Shown piece after piece: positions 6,803-13,430 of a stretch of 14,833 bases of DNA (the first letter of the stretch is position 1; every line of letters begins with the position of its first letter). The position numbers were made by a program, and so were the translations under genes. The notes under the pieces are model-generated. The model had not been told where the DNA came from. It made no database searches and worked only from the letters and a program-made list of their open reading frames with translations. The stretch is taken from the NCBI GenBank assembly GCA_900554925.1, contig USJG01000044.1, forward strand, positions 1 through 14,833, written 5' to 3'. This stretch comes from an uncultured Lachnospiraceae bacterium (lineage in GTDB: Bacteria; Bacillota; Clostridia; Lachnospirales; Lachnospiraceae).

Positions 6803-7789
6803 CTACAGGGTAGCCGCCATTACAGCCTTAATTGTATGCATCCTGTTTTCAGCCTCATCAAACACTACGGACTGGCTGGAGTTAAATACTTCATCCGTAA
6901 CTTCCATCTCCGTAATGCCAAACTTTTCTCCCATTTCCTTACCTATCTTTGTCTCCAGGTCATGGAAAGCCGGCAGACAATGCATAAAAATCGCCTGACT
7001 TCCTGCATTCTCCATCACCTTGCGGTTCACCTGGTAATGGGATAAGTCTCTAATTCTCTCCTCCCAAACTGCATCGGGTTCTCCCATGGAAACCCATACA
7101 TCAGTACAGATAACGTCTGCGTTCTTTGTTCCTGCCATTACATCTTCTGTCAAAGTAATGGTAGCACCTGTCTCTTCTGCAATTGCCTGACACTCCTTAA
7201 CCAGCTTTTGATCAGGAAAATATTTAGAACTCGTGCAGGCGGTAAAATGCATTCCCAGCTTCGCGCAAAGTACCATATAGGAATTACCCATATTGTAACG
7301 GGCGTCCCCCATATAGGTCAGTCTGACGCCCTTAATACGTCCCAGCTTCTCTCTGATCGTCAGAACGTCGGCCAGCATCTGGGTAGGATGAAATTCATTG
7401 GTCAGGCCATTCCATACCGGAACACCCGCGTATTTTGCCAATTCTTCTACTATTTCCTGTTCAAATCCGCGGTATTCAATTCCTTCATACATTCTGCCCA
7501 GAACTCTTGCAGTATCCGCAATACTTTCTTTCTTTCCAATCTGGGAGCCCAGAGAATCCAGATAAGTGGTGCCCATTCCAAGATCATGGGCTGCCACTTC
7601 AAAGGAACAGCGGGTACGGGTGCTGGTCTTTTCAAAGATCAGCGCCACATTCTTCCCCATAAACATATCCTTTGTCAATATGCCTTTTTTCTTTTTATCC
7701 TTTAATTCTGCCGCCAGATCCACCAGATAAAGTATTTCTTCCGGTGTGAAATCAAGAAGCTTCAAAAAACTTCTGCCTTTTAAATTCAT
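6803..7789 (-). CDS. argF: Ornithine carbamoyltransferase
   Basis: Makes citrulline from ornithine and carbamoyl phosphate in arginine biosynthesis. The 328-residue protein shows the carbamoyl-phosphate loop STRTR (56-60), HPTQ (134-137), the ornithine-binding D-V-W-V-S-M-G-E segment (230-236) and HCLPAFHD (270-277) with the catalytic cysteine C271. The C-terminal end (MEVTDEVFNSSQSVVFDEAENRMHT region) is of the E. coli ArgF/ArcB subtype, so a catabolic (arcB) role cannot be excluded from sequence alone; no arcA or arcC is adjacent, nor are other arg genes, so the anabolic name is preferred. ATG 7789 follows an AGGATAGGAA site. It lies 45 bp after the SPFH gene. Confidence 0.93.
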   Translation of the reverse strand: MNLKGRSFLKLLDFTPEEILYLVDLAAELKDKKKKGILTKDMFMGKNVALIFEKTSTRTRCSFEVAAHDLGMGTTYLDSLGSQIGKKESIADTARVLGRMYEGIEYRGFEQEIVEELAKYAGVPVWNGLTNEFHPTQMLADVLTIREKLGRIKGVRLTYMGDARYNMGNSYMVLCAKLGMHFTACTSSKYFPDQKLVKECQAIAEETGATITLTEDVMAGTKNADVICTDVWVSMGEPDAVWEERIRDLSHYQVNRKVMENAGSQAIFMHCLPAFHDLETKIGKEMGEKFGITEMEVTDEVFNSSQSVVFDEAENRMHTIKAVMAATL

Positions 7790-7834
7790 TTTCCTATCCT
7801 CATATGCCCGTTTTCTTACTTTTTATCCATACAA

Positions 7835-8755
7835 CTATTTATCGCTGACCAGTTCCTTAAGGGAGGCAGCCAGCCCTGCAATTCCCTGAATCTCGGAAGG
7901 AATAATAATCTTGGTAGCTTTACCATCCGCTGCCTTTTCAAAGGCTTCCAGACTCTTAATGCGCAACACTGCCTCATCAGCGCCTGCCTCGCGAATCATT
8001 CTGATACCGTCTGCGGCAGCCTGCTGTACCTTAAGGATTGCTTCCGCCTCGCCCTCTGCTTCACGAATCATTTTTTCCTTCTGGGCTTCTGCACGAAGAA
8101 TTGCTGACTGCTTCTCTGCCTCTGCCTCCAGAATTGCAGCCGCTTTCTTACCTTCCGCTACAGTGACACTGGCTTTCTTTTCACCTTCTGCACGGGTAAC
8201 TGCTTCTCTTCTTTCACGTTCGGCCTTCATCTGCTTTTCCATGGCATTCTGGATTTCAGCAGGCGGAATAATATTTTTAAGTTCCACTCTGTTTACTTTG
8301 ATGCCCCAGGGGTCTGTAGCCTCATCAAGAGAAGCTCTCATCTTGGTGTTAATGGTCTCTCTGGAGGTAAGGGTCTGATCCAGTTCCAGATCACCAATAA
8401 TATTACGAAGAGTGGTAGCTGTCAGATTTTCAATGGCCATAATAGGATTTTCCACGCCATAGGCAAACATCTTAGGGTCTGTAATCTGGAAAAATACTAC
8501 CGTATCAATTCTCATGGTTACATTATCTTTGGTAATAACAGGCTGAGGCGCAAAATCCACTACCTGTTCCTTTAAATTAATCTTCTTAGCCACTTTGTCA
8601 ATGATAGGGGCCTTAAAATGCAGACCTACCGACCATGTGCCCTGATATGCTCCCAGTCTTTCCACTACATAGGCACTTGCCTGAGGCACGATCTTTATGC
8701 AAGATGCCAGTAAAATAAGAATAACTATAAATAACACAAGTATTAATAATCCCAT
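7835..8755 (-). CDS. SPFH/band-7 domain membrane protein (stomatin/QmcA-like)
   Basis: A 306-residue membrane-anchored scaffold protein of the stomatin-prohibitin-flotillin-HflK/C superfamily. Residues 1-22 form one hydrophobic segment (GLLILVLFIVILILLASC). The band-7 domain follows (about 23-180), with VVERLGAYQGTWSVGLHFKAP, VITKDNVTMRID and IIGDLELDQTLTSRE. Residues about 180-255 form a long charged Ala/Glu/Lys/Arg coiled coil (AEGEKKASVTVAEGKKAA, EAEAEKQSAI) that drives oligomer formation. Start ATG 8755 has GGAGG about 6 nt upstream; an in-frame start seven codons earlier lacks one. It follows nfeD by 31 bp, the classic pairing in which the NfeD OB domain interacts with the SPFH oligomer in membrane microdomains. 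No stomatin-specific protease is adjacent. Confidence 0.92.
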   Translation of the reverse strand: MGLLILVLFIVILILLASCIKIVPQASAYVVERLGAYQGTWSVGLHFKAPIIDKVAKKINLKEQVVDFAPQPVITKDNVTMRIDTVVFFQITDPKMFAYGVENPIMAIENLTATTLRNIIGDLELDQTLTSRETINTKMRASLDEATDPWGIKVNRVELKNIIPPAEIQNAMEKQMKAERERREAVTRAEGEKKASVTVAEGKKAAAILEAEAEKQSAILRAEAQKEKMIREAEGEAEAILKVQQAAADGIRMIREAGADEAVLRIKSLEAFEKAADGKATKIIIPSEIQGIAGLAASLKELVSDK

Positions 8756-8786
8756 ATAAATCCTCCATTCTTCCAATTGCCAAAAA

Positions 8787-9218
8787 TTATTTTTCTTCCA
8801 CCATCAGCTTTACTCCGCTGATTGCACGAATGACTACTACACTTCCCACCGGCAGGGTAATGCCTTCCTTCACAGTTCTGGCTGTCCATTCCTGTCCGCC
8901 TACAGTCACCTGTCCAATGCCCTGTAAATTGTCAATTTCGCTGATCACAATGGCCTGCTTTCCCACAAGGCTCTCTGCATTCGTCTTAATCCGGTCCTTA
9001 TTAAAATATTTTACCGCAATTGGGCGGGTAAAATACAAAAGCACCAGTGAAACCAGTACAAAAAGCACAATCTGAAGCCACAGCGGTGCATTCAGCGCTG
9101 CGCTTACCGCCGCGATAAGAGCGCCTCCCGCAAACCAGATCGTGGTAAGCCCCATAGTAATGATTTCAATGACAATGCAGGCAACAAATACAATAAGCCA
9201 AATCGTCGTCAGATTCAT
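8787..9218 (-). CDS. NfeD-family membrane protein with C-terminal OB-fold
   Basis: A 143-residue short-form NfeD protein. The first 65 residues hold two to three membrane helices (TIWLIVFVACIVIEIITMGL, IWFAGGALIAAVSAAL, WLQIVLFVLVSLVLLYF). Residues about 80-143 form the OB-fold domain: LVGKQAIVISEIDN, GIGQVTVGGQEWTAR and the end strand GVKLMVEEK. It lacks the N-terminal ClpP-like serine protease domain of long NfeD proteins. Start ATG 9218 follows AAAGGAGG closely; an in-frame start six codons upstream overlaps this site. It is the first gene of the run and is preceded by a sigma-A-like promoter. Its partner is the SPFH gene 31 bp downstream. Confidence 0.9.
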   Translation of the reverse strand: MNLTTIWLIVFVACIVIEIITMGLTTIWFAGGALIAAVSAALNAPLWLQIVLFVLVSLVLLYFTRPIAVKYFNKDRIKTNAESLVGKQAIVISEIDNLQGIGQVTVGGQEWTARTVKEGITLPVGSVVVIRAISGVKLMVEEK

Positions 9219-9238
9219 GTTTCCTCCTTTATACACTT

Positions 9239-9283
9239 AGACATATATTATGAACATATTGGAGGCTTTCTCCCCATATGTCT
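9239..9283 (-). other. Structured 5' leader of nfeD
   Basis: ATATGTCT (9276-9283) can pair perfectly with AGACATAT (9239-9246), or part of it (9276-9281) with ACATAT (9254-9259), where GGAG (9261-9264) and CTCC (9270-9273) extend the second stem. The two hairpins share one strand and exclude each other. Both lie in the predicted 70-nt leader between promoter and start. Function unknown; a 5' stabiliser or an operator would also fit. Confidence 0.35.
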
Positions 9284-9293
9284 GTCAGAAAAT

Positions 9294-9322
9294 ATTTTAC
9301 TACATTAAATTAAAGGAAGCAA
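9294..9322 (-). promoter_or_regulatory. Sigma-A-like promoter for nfeD and the downstream gene run
   Basis: On the minus strand TTGCTT (9322-9317) and TAAAAT (9299-9294) are separated by exactly 17 bp (9316-9300). Transcription would start near 9287, about 70 nt before nfeD. It lies directly downstream of the hydrolase terminator, so this is where the nfeD-to-lysS transcript most plausibly begins. Confidence 0.6.
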
Positions 9323-9326
9323 CACA

Positions 9327-9372
9327 TAAAAATACTGCCACACTCACGATTGATCTCTGAGTGTGGCAGTAT
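9327..9372 (-). terminator. Rho-independent terminator of the cell-wall hydrolase gene
   Basis: ATACTGCCACACTCA (9332-9346) and TGAGTGTGGCAGTAT (9358-9372) form a perfect 15-bp stem with an 11-nt loop, followed on the minus strand by TTTTTATG. It lies about 30 bp past the hydrolase stop and insulates it from the nfeD promoter. Confidence 0.9.
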
Positions 9373-9402
9373 ATTTCCTGTTATCATAATGCTTTAAAAT
9401 TT

Positions 9403-10482
9403 TTACCAGAAGACATGGTCTCCCAGAACATATCCTTCTCTTTTTCCTGCACGCCTGAAGTGCGTGGCATCTCCCACGGTGGTTTCTCCGTTGATTGCCG
9501 CCTGGGCCGCCTGCATACACAGTTCAGGTACCGTTCCTTCGTACACTCTTGCCACTTTTCCTGTCATAGCTGGCGTAAACTGGCCGGAAGCATAGATCAC
9601 TGCATGGATCGTGTTGGGATATGCCCCACTCTTTACACGATTCATAACAACTGCGCCAACGCCAACCATACCTTCATAGGACTGATTACCTGCCTCACAG
9701 TAGATCAGTGCCCCTAAGAGCCTTAATTCATCCGCATCTGCTGCCACAGCACCGCGGTTGGCATTACGCTTGCGCTCTGCTTCCTCACGTTCTCTGGCTC
9801 TGATGACCTCCATACTTTCTCCCTCATCAATGTGAAATCTCACGTTGATATAATCTGTATTTACATAACCTATTTCATCATTAAAATCCACGCTGATCCA
9901 CTGATCATCAACAATATCAATGAATTCAACCGTATCTTCATATGCCAGGAAACCATAAACGTCCGCATCACTATCAGGCTGTGTCCTCACACGAACAGCA
10001 CCATTATCCAGTGTTACGATCCAGTTTCCTACGTCCTCTGCCATTTCCTTGGCTTCTTCTCCAAACAGAAGATACTCATCCTTAGCCCATCCGGTCACGT
10101 TGCCTGATCTGAGCTTAGTCCAGCCCTCTGACCGCTCTAAAATGGTACCGCCGCAGTCCTTATACAAAAGCCCTACCTTTTCAGAGTTTTCATCAGCCTG
10201 TGCTCTGATATTCAACGCATTCTGCACATTAGCCATGGTCAGTTCCTCTTCCATACGTGCCTTTTCAGCTTCAAACTTCTGGTTGATATTCAGATTTTCC
10301 TGTTCTTCTATAGGCTCCTCATTACTCAATGCGTTAGGGTTCAGCACGTCCGCCACACCTGCGCTGGAAAAATCATAGCCTTCTTTCTCGCTTGCCTGAA
10401 CGGTTATTTCCTCTGCTGAAAGGAAAAGCAGGGCCATCATAAGACCCGCCACCGTTACCAGCAGCCTATTTCTCCGGTTCAT
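9403..10482 (-). CDS. Secreted cell-wall hydrolase with two SH3-like domains and a SleB-type catalytic domain
   Basis: A 359-residue exported protein. Residues 1-30 are a signal peptide: basic MNRRNR, hydrophobic LLVTVAGLMMALLFLS, and a VQA-S cleavage region. After an acidic linker come two bacterial SH3 (SH3b) domains, about 83-140 (NIRAQADENSEKVG ... GWTKLRSGNVTGWAKDEYL) and 153-215 (VRVRTQPDSDADVYG ... GYVNTDYINV), probably wall-binding. A charged Arg/Glu helix (about 227-243) leads to the Hydrolase_2 domain (about 252-359), with the glutamate E263 in IYCEAGNQ, GVGAVVMNRV and the closing GDHVFW. Relatives include spore cortex-lytic SleB, but the SH3 domains suggest vegetative wall remodelling. 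It has its own consensus promoter, a GGAGG ribosome binding site 7 nt before ATG 10482, and a strong terminator, so it is monocistronic. Confidence 0.9.
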   Translation of the reverse strand: MNRRNRLLVTVAGLMMALLFLSAEEITVQASEKEGYDFSSAGVADVLNPNALSNEEPIEEQENLNINQKFEAEKARMEEELTMANVQNALNIRAQADENSEKVGLLYKDCGGTILERSEGWTKLRSGNVTGWAKDEYLLFGEEAKEMAEDVGNWIVTLDNGAVRVRTQPDSDADVYGFLAYEDTVEFIDIVDDQWISVDFNDEIGYVNTDYINVRFHIDEGESMEVIRAREREEAERKRNANRGAVAADADELRLLGALIYCEAGNQSYEGMVGVGAVVMNRVKSGAYPNTIHAVIYASGQFTPAMTGKVARVYEGTVPELCMQAAQAAINGETTVGDATHFRRAGKREGYVLGDHVFW

Positions 10483-10548
10483 TCTGCTACCTCCAAAACA
10501 TCCCGCAAACCTAATTGTTACGGATTTATTACAATAGATACGGGAATT

Positions 10549-10577
10549 ATATTAACAAACCACCTGATATTTGTCAA
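10549..10577 (-). promoter_or_regulatory. Consensus sigma-A promoter of the cell-wall hydrolase gene
   Basis: On the minus strand a perfect TTGACA (10577-10572) and TAATAT (10554-10549) are separated by 17 bp (10571-10555). The predicted start near 10543 gives a leader of about 60 nt. This is the strongest ordinary promoter in the window. The rest of the 164-bp gap to proC (10483-10646) is AT-rich, without other genes. Confidence 0.8.
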
Positions 10578-10646
10578 GTTTTCCCAATTTGAACCAGTTT
10601 TATTTAAGAAAGCAATCCAGATTTTTCCAAATATATTACGGTTTTT

Positions 10647-11441
10647 TTACATGTTTTTTGATTTTTCGACGCATGCTTCAACCGCACTCATTACAGCGCT
10701 TCTAAGTCCCAGTTTTTCCAAGGTCTGCACCCCTTCAATGGTGGTTCCTCCCGGAGAGCACACCATATCCTTAAGCTCTCCCGGATGTTTTCCGGTTTCC
10801 AGCATCAGCTTTGCACTCCCGTAAACCGCCTGGGCAGCAAAACGGTATGCCTGATTTCTGGGCATTCCTGCTTTTACAGCCCCGTCCGCTAACGCTTCTA
10901 CAAACAGAAATACAAAGGCAGGCGAACTTCCACTGACACCCCCAACAGCGTCCATCAATCTTTCCGGCACCTCCTGGGCAATTCCAAAGCTCTGCAACAG
11001 TTCCATGCATATACGCATTTCCTCGTCAGAAACCAGCTCATTTCTGCAGACACCGCTGCATCCTGCTCCCACCATGGCAGGCGTATTTGGCATACAGCGT
11101 ATCAGCTTCCTGTTCCCTCCAAAGGCCTCCTGTATCTGTGCCAGGGTCTTTCCAGCCGCAATACTGATGATCAGCGCATTCTCACCCACACTTTCCCTGA
11201 TCTGGGGAATGACTTCTCCGAACATCTGAGGCTTTACTGCCAGAATAACCACATCTGCCTGCGCTGCCACCTTTGCATTATCCTCCATAATACAGATGCC
11301 GTACTTTTCCTTTACCGCACTTCTGGTAGCTTCCGTTTTGGCATAGCCCAGAATTTCCTCAGGCTTTGCAATCTCCTTTGCAAGCATACCCCCGATCATG
11401 GCCTTCGCCATATTGCCTAATCCGATAAATCCTATTTTCAT
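10647..11441 (-). CDS. proC: Pyrroline-5-carboxylate reductase
   Basis: Last step of proline synthesis: reduces pyrroline-5-carboxylate to proline with NAD(P)H. The 264-residue protein begins with the Rossmann dinucleotide loop GFIGLGNMAKAMIGG (4-18), then VILAVKPQ and RCMPNTPAMVGAG. The C-terminal helical dimerisation domain carries the family signature VSGSSPAFVFLFVEALADGAVKAGMPR and CSPGGTTIEG. Length is normal. Its ATG (11441) overlaps the stop of the upstream methyltransferase in an ATGA junction, so translation is coupled. No terminator is obvious behind it. Confidence 0.95.
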   Translation of the reverse strand: MKIGFIGLGNMAKAMIGGMLAKEIAKPEEILGYAKTEATRSAVKEKYGICIMEDNAKVAAQADVVILAVKPQMFGEVIPQIRESVGENALIISIAAGKTLAQIQEAFGGNRKLIRCMPNTPAMVGAGCSGVCRNELVSDEEMRICMELLQSFGIAQEVPERLMDAVGGVSGSSPAFVFLFVEALADGAVKAGMPRNQAYRFAAQAVYGSAKLMLETGKHPGELKDMVCSPGGTTIEGVQTLEKLGLRSAVMSAVEACVEKSKNM

Positions 11442-12325
11442 GTTTTCTCCTTTCCTGCATATCCCAGACCCGCCTGGAATATATTTTCCCTCTTCCTGTG
11501 GTATCCTGCTGCCTGATACATAAACAGCGCCGCAGCTACAGCCGCATTTAAAGATTCCAGCTGCCCTTCCATGGGTATTTTCAAATAAACATCTGACAAC
11601 TCTGCGGTTTCCTCACGAAGCCCGCTGCCCTCGTTGCCAATCAGAAATGCACTTCCTCCTTCATAGGCAATCTCGTCAAAATACTGTTTCCCCTCTAAAT
11701 GAGCCGCATAAACCTTTATGTGATTTTCCTTAAGCTGCTTTATGACCTCTCCCAGTTCCTGTGTATACAAAAAAGGAACTCTGTATAAAGATCCCATAGT
11801 GGAGCGTATTGTCTTGGGGTTGTAAATGTCTGCTGTCCCCTTACTCATGATCACACCGTCTACCCCGGCGCCTTCTCCGGTTCTTATCATAGTTCCCAGA
11901 TTTCCCGGATCCTGGATATCCTCCAGAAGCAGAAACAGCGGCGCTCTTCCCCCCGCTTCCATCCTTTCTCCTGATTTTCTTATCATCTCTTCCAGACAAT
12001 AGGAAAACTGCTCCATCACAAATAAGATCCCCTGGGGAGTCTGAGTATCCGAAATCTTTTTAAAAACCTCTTCTGAAACCTGCTCCACAAAAATCCCCTG
12101 CTCTATGCAGGCCTTCAGCTTCTTTCCCATTAATTGACTGCGCGCAGTTTCAAGCTCTTTCCAAAGGGGCTCGCTTATGTACACTTCTTTTACGCGCTCC
12201 AAAGGCGCTTCCTCAAACATTTTGCGCCCTTCCCCAAGAAACAATCTTTCCCTGTTCCTTGCCCGGCTCTTTTCACGCAAAGTGATCAACCGTCTGATTC
12301 TGGCATTTGTCAAACTTGTTATCAT
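11438..12325 (-). CDS. TrmH/SpoU-family RNA 2'-O-methyltransferase
   Basis: A SAM-dependent methyltransferase of the SPOUT superfamily that methylates ribose 2'-O of rRNA or tRNA. The N-terminal ~110 residues form an RNA-binding SpoU_sub_bind-like domain (ITSLTNARIRRLITLREKS, LFLGEGRKMFEEA). The catalytic knot has motif 1 EDIQDPGNLGTMIRTGEGAG (135-154, N142 and R148), motif 2 NPKTIRSTMGSLYRVP (169-184) and motif 3 LIGNEGSGL with LESLNAAVAAALFMY (228-270). ATG 12325 is chosen because GGGAG lies 8 nt upstream; an in-frame ATG at 12364 lies inside the pfkA-side hairpin and has no site. 295 residues is slightly longer than RlmB, so the target nucleotide cannot be named. It overlaps proC by 4 bp. 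Confidence 0.9.
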   Translation of the reverse strand: MITSLTNARIRRLITLREKSRARNRERLFLGEGRKMFEEAPLERVKEVYISEPLWKELETARSQLMGKKLKACIEQGIFVEQVSEEVFKKISDTQTPQGILFVMEQFSYCLEEMIRKSGERMEAGGRAPLFLLLEDIQDPGNLGTMIRTGEGAGVDGVIMSKGTADIYNPKTIRSTMGSLYRVPFLYTQELGEVIKQLKENHIKVYAAHLEGKQYFDEIAYEGGSAFLIGNEGSGLREETAELSDVYLKIPMEGQLESLNAAVAAALFMYQAAGYHRKRENIFQAGLGYAGKEKT

Positions 12326-12338
12326 ATCTATTCTCCCT

Positions 12339-12385
12339 GCAGATCTCATAACAAACGCCGGCAAATGTGCCGGCGCCTGATCTGC
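12339..12385 (-). terminator. Nested hairpin between pfkA and the methyltransferase gene
   Basis: An inner 8-bp stem CGCCGGCA (12356-12363) with TGCCGGCG (12368-12375) and a 4-nt loop lies inside an outer 7-bp pair GCAGATC (12339-12345) with GATCTGC (12379-12385). Read on the minus strand the inner stem is followed by TTTGTTAT, only a weak U-run, so it may be a partial terminator of pfkA. The outer arm lies next to the GGGAG site (12332-12336) of the next gene. Confidence 0.55.
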
Positions 12386-12392
12386 TTTTCTA

Positions 12393-13367
12393 TTACTGAG
12401 ACAAAAGTCTGCTTACCTGATATTGATATTCCGGAATTTGCTTCTGCATACTAAGCGCTTCCTCAATATCAAAATCCACAAACTCTCCGTTTTTATATCC
12501 AATCACCCTGTTGCTCTTGCCTTCACAAAGAATATCTGCCGCATAAGCACCCATGATAGATGCATAAAACCGGTCTTTGCAGGTAGGCGAACCGCCGCGC
12601 TGCATATAACCCAAAATAGTGGCTCTGGTTTCCATGCCGGTAGCTGCCTCAATTCTTCTGGCCATGGAGGTCGAATGTCCGATTCCTTCTGCATTTACTA
12701 TGATGTGATGGGTCTTGCCTCTCTTACGGTTATTGATAATATTGTTAATAATACTCTGCTCATTAAAATCATATTTTTCGGGAAGAAGAATATCCTCTGC
12801 GCCATTGGCCACGCCGCACCACAGTGCAATATAACCGGCATTTCTTCCCATAACTTCAATGATGCTGCATCTTTCGTGGGAGGATGAGGTATCTCTTACC
12901 TTGTCAATTGCCTGCATAGCTGTGTTAATGGCGGTATCAAACCCGATCGTATAATCGGTACATGCAATATCAAGATCGATTGTCCCTGGAATGCCAATGG
13001 TATTAATACCATGTCTTGCAAGCGCCTGGGCTCCCCGGTAAGAACCGTCTCCCCCAATGACTACCACGCCGTCAATTCCATGCTTTTTGCATATCTCGGC
13101 AGCTCTTTCCTGAACCTCCTCCTGCTTAAATTCAGGACAGCGGGCTGTTCCCAGTATCGTGCCGCCTTTCTGAATGGTATCGGAAACGTCCTTCTTTTCC
13201 ATATCTATAATTTCTTCATTTAAGAGGCCCTGATAGCCTTTTTTGATGCCTTTTACCTTTACGCCGTTGCCGATTGCCTTACGCACTACCGCACGGATTG
13301 CCGCATTCATTCCCGGAGCATCTCCTCCGCTGGTTAAAACGCCAATGGTCTTAATTTCTTTTGCCAT
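12393..13367 (-). CDS. pfkA: ATP-dependent 6-phosphofructokinase
   Basis: Committed step of glycolysis: phosphorylates fructose 6-phosphate to fructose 1,6-bisphosphate. The 324-residue length equals that of standard bacterial PfkA. It shows IGVLTSGGDAPGMNAAIRAVV (8-28) and GGDGS (105-109); the glycine after GGD marks ATP rather than pyrophosphate as donor. The catalytic D131 sits in PGTIDLDI, where most enzymes have PGTIDNDI, so residue 132 is Leu instead of Asn. RDTSSSHERCSIIEVMGR (158-175) binds the sugar phosphate. ATG 13367 follows AAAGGA by about 10 nt. It lies 59 bp after dnaE, a common pairing in Bacillota, and has its own promoter at the dnaE stop. Confidence 0.95.
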   Translation of the reverse strand: MAKEIKTIGVLTSGGDAPGMNAAIRAVVRKAIGNGVKVKGIKKGYQGLLNEEIIDMEKKDVSDTIQKGGTILGTARCPEFKQEEVQERAAEICKKHGIDGVVVIGGDGSYRGAQALARHGINTIGIPGTIDLDIACTDYTIGFDTAINTAMQAIDKVRDTSSSHERCSIIEVMGRNAGYIALWCGVANGAEDILLPEKYDFNEQSIINNIINNRKRGKTHHIIVNAEGIGHSTSMARRIEAATGMETRATILGYMQRGGSPTCKDRFYASIMGAYAADILCEGKSNRVIGYKNGEFVDFDIEEALSMQKQIPEYQYQVSRLLSQ

Positions 13368-13401
13368 ATGTGTCAGTCCTTTCTTTGTGCTGCCTGCGTT
13401 T

Positions 13402-13430
13402 ATTTTACCCTCATTTTAAGGCTTTTTCAA
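13402..13430 (-). promoter_or_regulatory. Sigma-A-like promoter of pfkA overlapping the dnaE stop
   Basis: On the minus strand TTGAAA (13430-13425) overlaps the dnaE TGA stop (13429-13427) and is followed after exactly 17 bp by TAAAAT (13407-13402). Transcription would start near 13395, giving a leader of about 28 nt before pfkA. Both boxes are good matches, so pfkA can be expressed apart from dnaE. Confidence 0.65.

Noticed and set aside
7911..8378. Long plus-strand open frame opposite the SPFH gene
   Set aside because: It is a mirror of the Ala/Glu/Lys-rich coiled coil codons; the Ser/Ala-rich product is low in complexity and lacks a start signal.
10483..10545. Cyclic-di-AMP riboswitch before the cell-wall hydrolase
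   Set aside because: Such switches often precede wall hydrolases in Clostridia, but the leader after the consensus promoter is only about 60 nt, and the conserved core is absent.
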